Source: Boseongicola sp. SB0665_bin_10
GTDB lineage: Bacteria; Pseudomonadota; Alphaproteobacteria; Rhodobacterales; Rhodobacteraceae
Direction: 5' to 3'
Assembly: GCA_009838075.1 (NCBI GenBank)
Contig: VXSG01000112.1
Span: 1 to 60,101 of the forward strand
Length of the DNA: 60,101 nt
This document shows, piece by piece, positions 43,456 through 53,132 of the stretch. The notes below the pieces were generated by a model. That model worked only from the letters and a program-made list of their open reading frames with translations, was not told the origin of the DNA and did not search any database. Both the position numbers and the translations under genes were made by a program. How positions within the stretch are numbered: position 1 is the first letter of the stretch; every line of letters begins with the position of its first letter.

Positions 43456-44649
43456 ATGGTCGCACCGCTCTCGGACATTCTCGTGCTGGACCTGACCAAC
43501 GTGCTGGCGGGCCCGTTCTGCTGTCACCAGCTGGCCCATCTCGGTGCGGAGGTGATCAAGATCGAGCAGCCCGGACGCGGCGATCTTGCGCGGCGACTGG
43601 GTGCGGATGCCCGGCTCAATGCCGCGGGGATGGGCGCCTCGTTCCTTGCCCAGAACGCGGGCAAGAAGTCCGTGACGCTGAATCTCAAGCATGCCAAGGG
43701 AAAGCCGCTTTTCAAGCGGCTGGTGGCAAAGGCGGACGTCCTGGTCGAGAATTTCCGCCCAGGGGTCATGGAGCGACTTGGCTTGAGCCATGATGTCCTG
43801 AAAGGGATCAATGCAGAACTGACATATTGCGCGATCTCCGGTTTCGGCCAGGACGGGCCCTGGGTTGACCGTCCCGCATATGACCAGATCATCCAGGGCG
43901 CGTCGGGTGTCATGTCGATCACGGGAACCGCGGTGAGCGCCCCGACGCGCGTTGGCTACCCAGTGGCGGACACGGTCGGTGGCCTGACCGCGGCCTTCGC
44001 GATCACGGCGGCGCTGAACAAGCGGCCACGCGGCGCGTTCATCGATGTCTCGATGCTGGAATCCGTCCTGGCGACCATGGGATGGGTGGTGTCGAACCAC
44101 CTGATTGCGGGAGTCATCCCGGAAGCGCATGGCAACGAAAACCCGACATCGGCGCCGTCCGGAACCTTCAGCACGGCCACCGATCCGATCAATGTCGCGG
44201 CGAACAGCGACGATCAGTGGGTGCTGCTGACGGACCATCTTGGCCTGGCCCGCCTGCGGAACCGCACCGAATACGCCACGCGCGAGGATCGGAAGAGGAA
44301 CCGGCACAGGCTTCGCGCGGAGATCGAGGACGTGCTCGTGACAAGGCCCGCCAGGGACTGGGTCGAGGAACTGAACCGGATCGGGGTCCCGGCGGGGGCC
44401 GTGCTGACCGTGCCGGAAGTGCTCCGCTCGGAACAGATCGCCGGTCGTGGATTCCTGGCCGGTTTCGAGAACGCCCCAGGCGTCGGACGCGACATCGAGG
44501 TTGCGCGAACAGGCGTCAAGCTTGATCGGAAGGCAGCTGCCGTCGACAGCCCGCCGCCGGAACTTGGGCAGCACAATCGTGAAATCTGGGGCCGAGTCGG
44601 AATTTCCGGTTCCGAGCTTGAGCGCCTCGAAAGGGATGGGGTCATATGA
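43456..44649 (+). CDS. family III (CaiB/BaiF) CoA-transferase
   Basis: 397 residues. The N-terminal block LDLTNVLAGPFCCHQLAHLGAEVIK and the FRPGVMERLGL and GFGQDGPWV segments are typical of family III. The usual catalytic Asp falls near residue 155 (YDQIIQGASG context). It moves CoA between carboxylic acids, here presumably onto the acid imported by TctCBA. It starts 3 bp after DUF4387 and its stop overlaps the citryl-CoA lyase start by 4 bp. Confidence 0.92.
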   Translation: MVAPLSDILVLDLTNVLAGPFCCHQLAHLGAEVIKIEQPGRGDLARRLGADARLNAAGMGASFLAQNAGKKSVTLNLKHAKGKPLFKRLVAKADVLVENFRPGVMERLGLSHDVLKGINAELTYCAISGFGQDGPWVDRPAYDQIIQGASGVMSITGTAVSAPTRVGYPVADTVGGLTAAFAITAALNKRPRGAFIDVSMLESVLATMGWVVSNHLIAGVIPEAHGNENPTSAPSGTFSTATDPINVAANSDDQWVLLTDHLGLARLRNRTEYATREDRKRNRHRLRAEIEDVLVTRPARDWVEELNRIGVPAGAVLTVPEVLRSEQIAGRGFLAGFENAPGVGRDIEVARTGVKLDRKAAAVDSPPPELGQHNREIWGRVGISGSELERLERDGVI

Positions 44650-45452
44650 GCGGCAACGACGTCTCCGACTGGTGGTCAACAGCGATAATCGACATGGAGC
44701 CGGGCCGGATCCATTTGCGGGGCCATCCGATCGAGGAACTGATCGGAAAGCTCACGCTGCCGGAAACGATCTGGCTGATGACCAGGGGCGAGACGCCCGA
44801 GGAAGGCCAGGCCCGGCTTCTCGAAGCTGCACTGGTCGCCGCGGTGGATCACGGGCCGCAGGCGCCGTCGATCGCAGCTGCACGCATGGCCGTGACATGC
44901 GGACTGCCGCTGAACAACGCAATGGCTTCCGCGGTCAACATGCTCGGTGACGTGCATGGTGGCGCAGGGGAGCAGGCGGTCGAGTTCCTTGATGGCATTG
45001 CCAGGACGGCCAGTTCCGGAACCGGGCTGGCACAAGCCGCTTCGGAAGGGATCGACAACTGGCAGCATGCCCGCAACGCATTCGTGCCGGGCTTCGGCCA
45101 CAGGTTCCACACGCCCTCCGACCCGCGCGCGCCGCGCCTCCTCTCGCTCGTGGACAGTGCGGCCGAAAGCGGCGTCGTGACGGGGCAGTACGCCCATGCC
45201 GGACGCGCGGTCGAGGACGAGTTGCACAGGCGGAAAGGCAAGCCCGTGCCGATGAACATCGACGGAGCGACGGCCGTCATCTTTGCCGAACTCGGCTTTG
45301 CACCACCGCTGGCACGCGGACTCTTCTGTCTCTCGCGCTCTGTCGGCATCCTCGCGCACGCGTGGGAACAGATGCAGCAGGGCGGGCGCAACAAGGGTCC
45401 GACACCTCCCGAATACCGATGGAGCTACACCGGCCCGCGCCCGAACACGTGA
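44646..45452 (+). CDS. citryl-CoA lyase (citrate synthase fold)
   Basis: 268 residues, much shorter than citrate synthase but with its C-terminal active-site pattern: GDVHGGAGEQ, FVPGFGHRFH, and a late Asp in NIDGATAV. It matches the stand-alone citryl-CoA lyase family, which splits citryl-CoA to acetyl-CoA and oxaloacetate. Coupled by a 4-bp overlap to the CoA-transferase, it gives an activate-then-cleave pair. The true substrate may be a citrate analogue. Confidence 0.88.
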   Translation: MSGNDVSDWWSTAIIDMEPGRIHLRGHPIEELIGKLTLPETIWLMTRGETPEEGQARLLEAALVAAVDHGPQAPSIAAARMAVTCGLPLNNAMASAVNMLGDVHGGAGEQAVEFLDGIARTASSGTGLAQAASEGIDNWQHARNAFVPGFGHRFHTPSDPRAPRLLSLVDSAAESGVVTGQYAHAGRAVEDELHRRKGKPVPMNIDGATAVIFAELGFAPPLARGLFCLSRSVGILAHAWEQMQQGGRNKGPTPPEYRWSYTGPRPNT

Positions 45453-45495
45453 CGACAGGGCGCCGGACGAATGTTGCCCGACGCCCGCGCCCCGC

Positions 45496-46245
45496 TCAGC
45501 AGACGTAGTTCATTCCGAGCCGACCGCCATCGACGTAGATCGTCTCGCCGGTGATGTAGCTTGCCTTGCCGCTGATCAGGAAGGCGACCACGTCGGCGAT
45601 TTCGCCTGGCGTGCCGACGCGCTTGAGCGGCGTTCGTGACATGATTGTCTTCATCGCATCGGGGCTTGCGTTGACCGCGGCCATCATGGCCGTGTCTATC
45701 GACCCCGGACCGACCGAGTTGACGCGGACATTGTGCGGCGCAAGCGCAAGCGCGGCCGCCTTGGTGAGTTGCATCACGCCGCCCTTGGACGCGCAATAGG
45801 CGGGGATCGCGGGAATCGCGACCTGGGCATTGATCGACGACATGTTGACGATCGCGCCCTCGATGCCCGCGTCGATCATCATCCGGGCCGCGCGCTGAAG
45901 CGCCGCGAAAGCGCCCGTGAGATTGACGCCGATCACCTTCTGGAAAGTGGCAATGTCGTAGTCGAGGAAATCGCCCGGCTCCGAAATCCCCGCATTGTTC
46001 ACCAAGGCCGAGACCGGGCCGTGATCGGTCTCGATTCGATCGAACATGGCCGAGACCTGCGCCGGATCGCCCATGTCGCAGACGAACGCGTCCGCATCCC
46101 GACCGAGCTTCTTCGCCGCGTCCCCCACGCGCGCGTTGATGTCCGCCAGTATGATCCTGAACCCGTCATTCGCCAGTGCTTCCGCGCATGCATGTCCGAT
46201 GCCCTGCGCACCCCCGGTCACCAACGCGATCGGCTTTTCCGTCAT
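45496..46245 (-). CDS. short-chain dehydrogenase/reductase
   Basis: 249 residues of the classical SDR type: cofactor motif TGGAQGIGHA, NNAG at about 87-90, and the catalytic Ser, Tyr (YCASKGG) and Lys. It oxidises or reduces an alcohol/ketone with NAD(P). AGGAGGG precedes the ATG. It converges with the citryl-CoA lyase gene (43 bp apart) and diverges from the 6-phosphogluconate dehydrogenase gene with a 101-bp shared promoter region. Substrate unknown; glucose/3-oxoacyl-type reductase annotations would be guesses. Confidence 0.9.
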   Translation of the reverse strand: MTEKPIALVTGGAQGIGHACAEALANDGFRIILADINARVGDAAKKLGRDADAFVCDMGDPAQVSAMFDRIETDHGPVSALVNNAGISEPGDFLDYDIATFQKVIGVNLTGAFAALQRAARMMIDAGIEGAIVNMSSINAQVAIPAIPAYCASKGGVMQLTKAAALALAPHNVRVNSVGPGSIDTAMMAAVNASPDAMKTIMSRTPLKRVGTPGEIADVVAFLISGKASYITGETIYVDGGRLGMNYVC

Positions 46246-46346
46246 GACTCACCCTCCTGCCAAGCTCGGGCCTGACTGCCGTTGCGTTTCCGGCCCTTCG
46301 CCGTAGTGTTAGCGCCGGAACCGCGGGACGGGAACAGGAAACGCGC

Positions 46347-47780
46347 ATGCCAGAGTCAGAAATCGGAGTTGTCGGGCTTGGGACCATGGGCGCAATGCTG
46401 ACTCTCAACATCGCCGACAACGGCTTTCGCGTGTCGGCGTACAACCGCACCCGTGCCCGCGTCACCGAGCTCATGGACAGCGCGGGAGATCTCGCCCGGC
46501 AAATCGGGCCCTGCAAGTCCGTCGAGGAACTCGTCCAGTCCCTGAAGCGCCCGCGCAACGTCATCCTGATGGTCCCTGCCGGCAACGTGGTCGATGCCCA
46601 GATCGACGCCCTTCGGCCCTTGCTCGACGACGATGACATGATCATCGACATGGGCAACGCGAACTTCCACGACACGAGGCGGCGCGCGCGCGCCGCGCGC
46701 GAGGCCGGGCGTCCCTATCTCGGCGTCGGCATCTCTGGGGGCGCCGAAGGCGCACGCTTCGGTCCGTCCATCATGGGCGGCGGCCCGCGGACTTGCTGGG
46801 AACGGGTGGCCCATGTCCTCGAGGCTGTCGCGGCGGACCATGAAGGCCAGCCCTGCGCCATGTGGATGGGCGAAGATGGCGCGGGTCATTTCGTCAAGAC
46901 GGTGCACAACGGCATCGAATACGCGGACATGCAGCTGATCGCGGAAGCATACGGGATCATGCGCGACGGCATGGGCATGGCCGCGGCAGACTGCGCGGAA
47001 GTGTTCACGCGCTGGAACGACGGCATTCTCAAGAGCTATCTGGTCGAGATTTCCGGCAAGGTGGCGGCGGCCCGGGATGACAGCACCGGCGAACCCGCGC
47101 TGGATGTCATTCTTGACCGTGCGGGACAGAAGGGAACGGGTCGCTGGACGGTGATCGAAAGCCAGATGCTCGGCGCCCCGGTTCCAGTGATCGAGGCGGC
47201 CGTTGCCGCCCGCAACATGTCGGCGATGCGGGACCTGCGCCTGCAAGGCGCCGAACTCTATCGGGCGCGCGCCTGCCGCCTGGATGAAGGCCTGGCAATT
47301 CAGGACCTGGAACAGGCGCTGATCGCAGGGAAGATCCTCTGCTACGCGCAGGGCTTCGATCTTCTCTTCAAGGCCAGCACGGATTTCGGCTGGTCGCTGC
47401 CAATGCCGGGAATCGCCGAGATCTGGCGCGAGGGCTGCATCATCCGCTCGGCAATGCTGAACGACATGGCGGCGGCCCTTCGGGAATCGCCGGGCACGAA
47501 CCTGGCGCTTGCAGACCGTTTCCGCGCCCTCATGGGCAAAAACATCAAGGGCCTCCGGAAAACCGCGCTTGCCGCGCAGGCCGCACGCCTTCCGGTCCCT
47601 GCGCTTGCTGCGGCGCTTGCCTATTTCGACACCCTGGCCTGCGAGCGTACGACCGCCAACATGCTCCAGGCGCAGCGCGACTATTTCGGAGCACACGGGT
47701 TCGAACGCATCGACGGCGAAGGCGAGCATCACGGACCCTGGCACGGTCACGATCTGGACGGGAGTCCTGCCCAAGGCTGA
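46347..47780 (+). CDS. gnd: 6-phosphogluconate dehydrogenase, decarboxylating
   Basis: 477 residues, the full length of Gnd. The nucleotide motif GLGTMGAM is at the N-terminus. Substrate and catalytic blocks include GVGISGGAEGARFGPSIMGG, HFVKTVHNGIEYADMQ and GTGRWTVIESQMLG. The C-terminal tail (HGPWH) is present. It converts 6-phosphogluconate to ribulose 5-phosphate, CO2 and NADPH. AGGAAA precedes the ATG. No edd/eda or zwf genes are adjacent. Confidence 0.93.
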   Translation: MPESEIGVVGLGTMGAMLTLNIADNGFRVSAYNRTRARVTELMDSAGDLARQIGPCKSVEELVQSLKRPRNVILMVPAGNVVDAQIDALRPLLDDDDMIIDMGNANFHDTRRRARAAREAGRPYLGVGISGGAEGARFGPSIMGGGPRTCWERVAHVLEAVAADHEGQPCAMWMGEDGAGHFVKTVHNGIEYADMQLIAEAYGIMRDGMGMAAADCAEVFTRWNDGILKSYLVEISGKVAAARDDSTGEPALDVILDRAGQKGTGRWTVIESQMLGAPVPVIEAAVAARNMSAMRDLRLQGAELYRARACRLDEGLAIQDLEQALIAGKILCYAQGFDLLFKASTDFGWSLPMPGIAEIWREGCIIRSAMLNDMAAALRESPGTNLALADRFRALMGKNIKGLRKTALAAQAARLPVPALAAALAYFDTLACERTTANMLQAQRDYFGAHGFERIDGEGEHHGPWHGHDLDGSPAQG

Positions 47781-47919
47781 CAGGGCCGGGAATTGGCCAC
47801 GCCCCGGCATGCCGCGGAACGCGCGGAACCGAACGGGCTCCCTGCTGCATCCATCGAAGGGAGGTAGGCGCCACCCGATCCTTGCCCAGCACGGGATGCC
47901 ATCGGCCGGCAGGTCGGAA

Positions 47920-48951
47920 TCAACCCCGACCGCGATCAAGCAGGCGCGCGGCCAGCGGCGCTCCCGTGATGACGATCACGAGGCGCAATATGTGATGCGC
48001 GACGATGAATGACATGTCCGCCCCGACGACAAGCGCCAGAACCGTGAGTTCCGCCTGGCCGCCCGGCGAGTACGCGAGCAGCGCGGACATGCCGGGGGCA
48101 AGCCCGAAGGAATAGATCGCCTCAACGAAGGCCACGGTCAGAATGATCAGGAGTCCGCAGAATCCCAGGCCGGCAACAATGTCCTTCCGGATCTCGTTCA
48201 CCGTTATGCCGTTGTAGTTGCAGCCGATGGTCATGCCGATGAAGAACTGTGACGCCCAGATGGCTTCTGCGGGCGGGCGCTGTTCGAGGAATCCCGCCAG
48301 AGTCAACGCAGTCGCCACGATCATCGGCCCGAGAATCGAGGCCCCCAACAGGCCGACCTTCCGCGCCGCCCACCAGCCGAACCCCGCCGCGAGCACCATC
48401 AAGGCAAGTTCGGATGGCGCGACCGTCGCCAGCGGAACGCCCGGGGGGCGGTCGAGATCCGCATTCCATATGCCTTTCAGGAGGAATGGCAACGCCACCA
48501 CGATCACGAAGACGCGGGTGGCATGAATCAGCGACAGGGCGCGGACATTGCCGCCCGCCTCCTCGCCGAAGACGACCATGTCCTGAAGGCCGCCTGGCAT
48601 CGCCGCGTAGTAGGCGGTCGGGAAGTCGTATCCACACAGTCGCCGGAAATAAGGCACTCCGGCGACACCGATGGCGAGAATGAACACGGGCATCAGGATG
48701 AGCGTCGGCCACATGGACGGAAAGGTTGCCAACACGGCTGGCGTGAGCGTTGCGCCCACCGCGACGCCGAGAACGGTCCGCATCGCGGCGTTGACCGGCT
48801 TGATGCCACCGAGCGGAACGCCCAGGAGTGCGGCAATGAGGCAGCTCGTGACCGGGCCGAGCAGCCACGGCAGCGGCAGCGCCAGCAGATGAAACGCCGC
48901 CACCCCCAACAGGCCGGAGGCCAGTGCACAGAGAACGGGAACTACCTGCAT
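47920..48951 (-). CDS. AbrB-family membrane protein
   Basis: 343 residues with ten or so predicted helices, matching the AbrB family sometimes mislabelled ammonia monooxygenase. It shows the two-fold repeat with HLLALPLPWLLGP in the first half and GLLGASILGPMI in the second. It starts at the ATG that opens the first helix; the frame runs a further 133 codons upstream without family similarity and the ribosome-binding site is weak. Probably a transporter; substrate unknown. Confidence 0.85.
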   Translation of the reverse strand: MQVVPVLCALASGLLGVAAFHLLALPLPWLLGPVTSCLIAALLGVPLGGIKPVNAAMRTVLGVAVGATLTPAVLATFPSMWPTLILMPVFILAIGVAGVPYFRRLCGYDFPTAYYAAMPGGLQDMVVFGEEAGGNVRALSLIHATRVFVIVVALPFLLKGIWNADLDRPPGVPLATVAPSELALMVLAAGFGWWAARKVGLLGASILGPMIVATALTLAGFLEQRPPAEAIWASQFFIGMTIGCNYNGITVNEIRKDIVAGLGFCGLLIILTVAFVEAIYSFGLAPGMSALLAYSPGGQAELTVLALVVGADMSFIVAHHILRLVIVITGAPLAARLLDRGRG

Positions 48952-49298
48952 GAAGTCATGGCGAAAGCAGGGTGACTCCGCGAACGTTCTCCAAGAGCGC
49001 TGCTGGAGATCGAGACGGCCACCATCCGCGACCCTTGCGCGCCAAACCGCGTGTGCAGGGCTTTTGGCACTGCTGCCGGGCCAGCTCCGGTTGCGGGCTG
49101 GCGCCGTGCGGCAATCCGCATCGCACGCCTCGTTGGAATTCCAGCATTCATGCCCGCTTCTTCCTCCATCTGGCCCCGAAATGGAAGGACGTCCGCTCGA
49201 TCTGCGTGACGCGCCCGGCCCGGCCCGTGCCGCCGCCGGACTTTCGGTGACGCATCTTGCGCAGGGATGGATGACTGGCCTACGATGCAGGTTCTGGA
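48952..49298. promoter_or_regulatory. divergent intergenic region abrB-like / hpnC
   Basis: 347 bases. Open frames on both strands show no family signature. Promoters for both neighbours are expected; none could be picked out. Confidence 0.3.
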
Positions 49299-50171
49299 AT
49301 GGATGCAGTCTTGAGCGACAGCGGACACATTTCGCAGGTGGAAACGCCATCGGGCAAGAACGCCGAATACGAGAACTTTCCCGTCGGCTCGATATTGCTT
49401 CCTGCCCGAACGCGACCTCACGTCGCCACGTTCTACGCGTTTGCCCGTGCCATCGACGACATCGCGGATTCGCCGGATCTCACGGCTGGGGAAAAGACGG
49501 CGCGACTGGAAGGGTTTGGACGTGAGCTTCGGCTCGCCGAAGGGCGGGCTGGCTACGAAAAGGCCACGCGAATGGCCGCAAGCCTTGCCGAGACGGGCGT
49601 CAGCGACATCCATTGCCGCAATCTCGTCCGCTACTGCCTGCAAGACGCGACAAAGAACCGCTACGCGTCGTGGCAGGAAGTGATCGACTACTGCATGCTC
49701 TCCGCTGCACCGGTCGGGCGGTACCTGATCGATCTTCATGGCGGGTCAAGCGCAGGCTACGGAAGTTCGGACGCGTTGTGCAACGCGCTTCAGGTCATCA
49801 ATCACCTGCAGGATTTCGGCGACGACTACAGGACCCTGGACCGCATCTATCTGCCCGCGGACTGGATGGCGGAGTCTGGCGTCAACGTTGAGGAACTCGG
49901 CAAGGACCGCACATCCGAGCGGCTTCGCGTCGTCATCGACAAGTGCCTGACCGAAATCGAGGCACTCATGAAGGATGCGCGCCAACTGCCTGGTCACGTC
50001 AACCACCGTCGCCTGAAACTCGAAGCCGCCGTCATCGTGCGTTTGGCTGACCGGCTGGCCTGGCAACTCTCTCGAAAGGACCCCTTGGCGGCACGGGTCA
50101 AGCTGACAAGGCCGGAAGCCGTCATTTGCACGATGCGAGGGCTGGCCGGGGGCCTCGTCCTGTCGCGATGA
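49299..50171 (+). CDS. hpnC: squalene synthase component HpnC (hydroxysqualene synthase)
   Basis: 290 residues of the squalene/phytoene synthase fold. The first Asp-rich motif is AIDDIADSPD and the second NHLQDFGDDYRTLD. In the three-step HpnCDE route HpnC turns presqualene diphosphate into hydroxysqualene. It converges with hpnE-hpnD instead of heading one operon with them. The ATG has only a weak ribosome-binding site. Confidence 0.92.
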   Translation: MDAVLSDSGHISQVETPSGKNAEYENFPVGSILLPARTRPHVATFYAFARAIDDIADSPDLTAGEKTARLEGFGRELRLAEGRAGYEKATRMAASLAETGVSDIHCRNLVRYCLQDATKNRYASWQEVIDYCMLSAAPVGRYLIDLHGGSSAGYGSSDALCNALQVINHLQDFGDDYRTLDRIYLPADWMAESGVNVEELGKDRTSERLRVVIDKCLTEIEALMKDARQLPGHVNHRRLKLEAAVIVRLADRLAWQLSRKDPLAARVKLTRPEAVICTMRGLAGGLVLSR

Positions 50172-50238
50172 TCCCTGCGGCACCGCTCATGAACCCCGGA
50201 TCGGGTCGCCCGGCGTCGGCAACGCGCCGGACGACGGG

Positions 50239-51549
50239 TCAGGTCGCAGCATGCTCGCTACCCGGATTCTCCATGAGTGCCTGACCCATGCTCCCGGCAG
50301 CCAGTTCGGCCGCCAGCCTGCCGGAACGCACCGCGCCCTCGATCGTTGCCGGCAGGCCGGTATCCGTCCAGTCTCCGGCAAGGAAGACACCCGGTGGACC
50401 TGCGACGGATCCGGGCCGTCGCGCGACCTGTTCCGGTGTCTGGGCAATGGTCGCCATCCGCTCGACGACGACACGGTGCGGCGGCACCATTCCCGCGTCG
50501 CCTTCCAGTTCCAGTGACCGTCGGACGTCGTCCCAGATCGCACCCACCTTGCTTCGCCCGTCGACGTCGCCCCGGCAGGCGCTGACGGTCGCCGAGACAA
50601 TGCCGTCCCGCCAGAACAGCCACTCCGCCGTGCCGCCGAGGAGCCCGAGGAACGGCGGGTCCTCCGGCTTCCACGAGACGATTCCTGGCGTCCGGAAATG
50701 CACATTGACGATGCCGCGGTGCTCGTTCGGGACGCGCAGGCCCGGAACCAGCTCTTCGGCGACACGGGCGGGCACGGCCAGGATCACCCGGTCATCCGGT
50801 CCAACCTGGACCTCGTCATCCCTGAAACACAAGGCCGTGACACGGCCTGACTTGTTCAACGTGATCGAACGAAGCCGCATGCGAAAGCGCAGCTCGGCAC
50901 CACTTCCCGCCAGAAAGGCCACCGCCGGGTCCGCGAAGGCACCGCTCAGGCCATGCCTCGCCGTCAGGGGACGGCATGCACGACCCCCTCGGCCAATGGT
51001 TTCACGCAGAACCGGCTTCATGAGCACCGCCGCGGCATGCTCGGGTTCGGTGTTGAGAACCGCGATCGATACCGGTTTCCAGAATCGCTCGTGCAACTGG
51101 CCGCAAGGCGACAGGACTTCGCTGATCGACGATCCCGGACCGGCATTCAACAGGCGGAGCGACTTTGCATAGTCCGCCAGTCGCGCACCCGGAACCCGTC
51201 CGTCGCGGGAAAACGGTCTTCCGGGGATGCGGCCATCGCCCAGGTCAACCGTCCAGCGTTCACCTGTGGCGAGATCAAGGAACGGAAATCGGGCGCTGAT
51301 CGGACCGGACAGCCTGTCCCGTGCGCCAATCAGGGCCAGGAACCGCTGAATCGAGGTGTTGCCGGAGAGCATCAGGTGGCTTCCGTTGTCGATCATCGCC
51401 CCGAGGCTCTCGTCGTGGAACGAACGGCAGCGTCCGCCGGCAAGGCCGGTCGCTTCGTGAACGGCCACGCGGACACCGCTCGCGGACAACTCGCACGCCG
51501 CGCTCAGGCCGGCAACGCCTGCGCCAACCACATGGGCGATTCCAGGCAC
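50239..51549 (-). CDS. hpnE: hydroxysqualene dehydroxylase HpnE
   Basis: 436 residues, FAD-dependent amine-oxidase/phytoene-desaturase fold. The N-terminal dinucleotide motif is VVGAGVAGLSAA, and the C-terminal FAD block contains GVFLAGDWTDTGLPATIEGA. It reduces hydroxysqualene to squalene, the hopanoid precursor. It begins with GTG directly after the hpnD stop (TAG-GTG), so translation is coupled. Confidence 0.92.
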   Translation of the reverse strand: MPGIAHVVGAGVAGLSAACELSASGVRVAVHEATGLAGGRCRSFHDESLGAMIDNGSHLMLSGNTSIQRFLALIGARDRLSGPISARFPFLDLATGERWTVDLGDGRIPGRPFSRDGRVPGARLADYAKSLRLLNAGPGSSISEVLSPCGQLHERFWKPVSIAVLNTEPEHAAAVLMKPVLRETIGRGGRACRPLTARHGLSGAFADPAVAFLAGSGAELRFRMRLRSITLNKSGRVTALCFRDDEVQVGPDDRVILAVPARVAEELVPGLRVPNEHRGIVNVHFRTPGIVSWKPEDPPFLGLLGGTAEWLFWRDGIVSATVSACRGDVDGRSKVGAIWDDVRRSLELEGDAGMVPPHRVVVERMATIAQTPEQVARRPGSVAGPPGVFLAGDWTDTGLPATIEGAVRSGRLAAELAAGSMGQALMENPGSEHAAT

Positions 51550-52422
51550 CTAGAACAGGCCGTGGCGCAGGGCCAGGCAGGCCTTTCGGAACGAGCCGAC
51601 GGAAATCCGCTCGGACGGAAACGGCGAGAACCCCGCTCCGACGATCCGTTCCAGGAGCTTTCCGTACACCGCGCGCATCATCCTGGCGGGCCGAATGTCC
51701 TGAGGTCGGCAAGCGCTCATGATCTTGTCCGCAGCCGCGAAGTGGTCCCGGGCATGCGCCGACAGCCCCTGGCAGACAATGGCCGCTGCAGGCTGGTCGG
51801 CAAGCGTGTCGGCGCGCGGGTGTTCAAGCCCTGCCTCACGAAGAGCGGATGCGGGAAGGTAGATCCGGTTGCGTCGGGCGTCTTCACGGACGTCACGCAG
51901 GATATTGGTCAACTGAAGCGCCGAACCGAGTGAAGCCGCCAATTGCCTGCCGGTCTCGGGATCGAGGCCGAATACCCGACAGGACATCCGCCCGACCGAA
52001 CAGGCCACGCGGTCAACATATGTCGCCAGGGCCGCCTCATCGGGAATGCGTACGGACGGCGCCGCGTCCGTCATCATTCCGTCAATCACGCAATTCAGGT
52101 CGGATTCCGCAATTTCGTAATCGAAAGCCGGCCTGGCAAGTGCCCTCACCGTCGCCCGTGCCGGCGCCTCGCCCCGATAGAGCCGCTCCACGTCGCGCCG
52201 GTAGCCGTTAAGCGCCTCCTGCTTGCGAAACGTCTCGCCGGGCTCATCCGCTATGTCGTCGACCTCCCGGCAAAACGCGTAGATCGCATACATCGCGTCG
52301 CGCTTCGCGGGCAGCATGCGTCGCATCGCCCAGAAAAACGCGGAACCCGAATTCGCGACCAGCGTCTCCGCATAACGTTTCGCCGCAAGCTCGCCTGACC
52401 GTTGCACGTTCGCAAATTGCAT
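51550..52422 (-). CDS. hpnD: presqualene diphosphate synthase HpnD
   Basis: 290 residues, squalene/phytoene synthase family. Asp-rich motifs are REVDDIADEPGE and TNILRDVREDARRNR. It condenses two farnesyl diphosphates to presqualene diphosphate. It is the first gene of the leftward hpnD-hpnE pair. No squalene-hopene cyclase (shc) gene is in the window, so the hopanoid end of the pathway must lie elsewhere if present. Confidence 0.92.
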   Translation of the reverse strand: MQFANVQRSGELAAKRYAETLVANSGSAFFWAMRRMLPAKRDAMYAIYAFCREVDDIADEPGETFRKQEALNGYRRDVERLYRGEAPARATVRALARPAFDYEIAESDLNCVIDGMMTDAAPSVRIPDEAALATYVDRVACSVGRMSCRVFGLDPETGRQLAASLGSALQLTNILRDVREDARRNRIYLPASALREAGLEHPRADTLADQPAAAIVCQGLSAHARDHFAAADKIMSACRPQDIRPARMMRAVYGKLLERIVGAGFSPFPSERISVGSFRKACLALRHGLF

Positions 52423-52679
52423 TGGTCACAGATACATCGCGGATCAGGATCGATCAACCGAGTCGACCGCCGCAGACGGCTTCCAATTCCTTGAATCGTT
52501 GAGTGCGGGTCGCGAACTGGTCCTGCCTTCTCCGTTGGATTCGATGCCAGCTTGACTGCAACGGTGTTGGCAAACTATCTTTCTACACCGGGAAGTGAAC
52601 GCAGAAGTGCTGCCGGACTTCTGTCTGGGCGGCAATTCTTCCATGCACGGCGAAGAGACAATTTTGGGGAAGGGAACCA

Positions 52680-53132
52680 ATGTCCGAATTGGAAATTGAG
52701 GCATTTGCGGCCGATACCGGAACGGCAATCAGGATCGTCGGCCGGATTGACGGAAGTTCCGCACCCGTTCTCGACGGCCGGCTCAAGGAGCTCGGCATGA
52801 ACCTTGGCCTGCCGATAGTGCTTGACTTCGACGACGTGGACTTTGTCAGCAGCGCGGGGCTTCGAACCCTGTTGGTCCTTGCGAAACGCGTGGAAGCGAA
52901 GGGCGGAACCGTTGTCATCGCCCGATTGCAGCCCGAAGTCGACGAAGTCTTCGAAATCTCCGGGTTCAAGAGCATCTTCAAGCATCACCCGTCATTGACA
53001 GCAGCCTTGACGGAGAACGGCATGCCAGCCGATCTTTGCGGCGGGACCAGCGAGGAAGAGCCGAGTCAGGAGCAGGAAGGCGGCCTCGGACGTTTCGTCT
53101 CCAAGATCCTGCCGGGCAGGTCGGGCAATTGA
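52680..53132 (+). CDS. STAS-domain protein (anti-sigma factor antagonist-like)
   Basis: 150 residues. Residues ~8-110 form a STAS domain with the usual phosphorylation site (VDFVSSAGLRTLL; the second Ser is the likely acceptor). The last 35 residues are acidic then basic and probably disordered. An AAGGGAA site precedes the ATG. It would bind an RsbW/SpoIIAB-like kinase or relay a stress signal. No kinase or phosphatase partner is adjacent. Confidence 0.88.
   Translation: MSELEIEAFAADTGTAIRIVGRIDGSSAPVLDGRLKELGMNLGLPIVLDFDDVDFVSSAGLRTLLVLAKRVEAKGGTVVIARLQPEVDEVFEISGFKSIFKHHPSLTAALTENGMPADLCGGTSEEEPSQEQEGGLGRFVSKILPGRSGN

Noticed and set aside
46356-47939. 527-codon minus-strand frame
   Set aside because: Antisense to the clear 6-phosphogluconate dehydrogenase gene.
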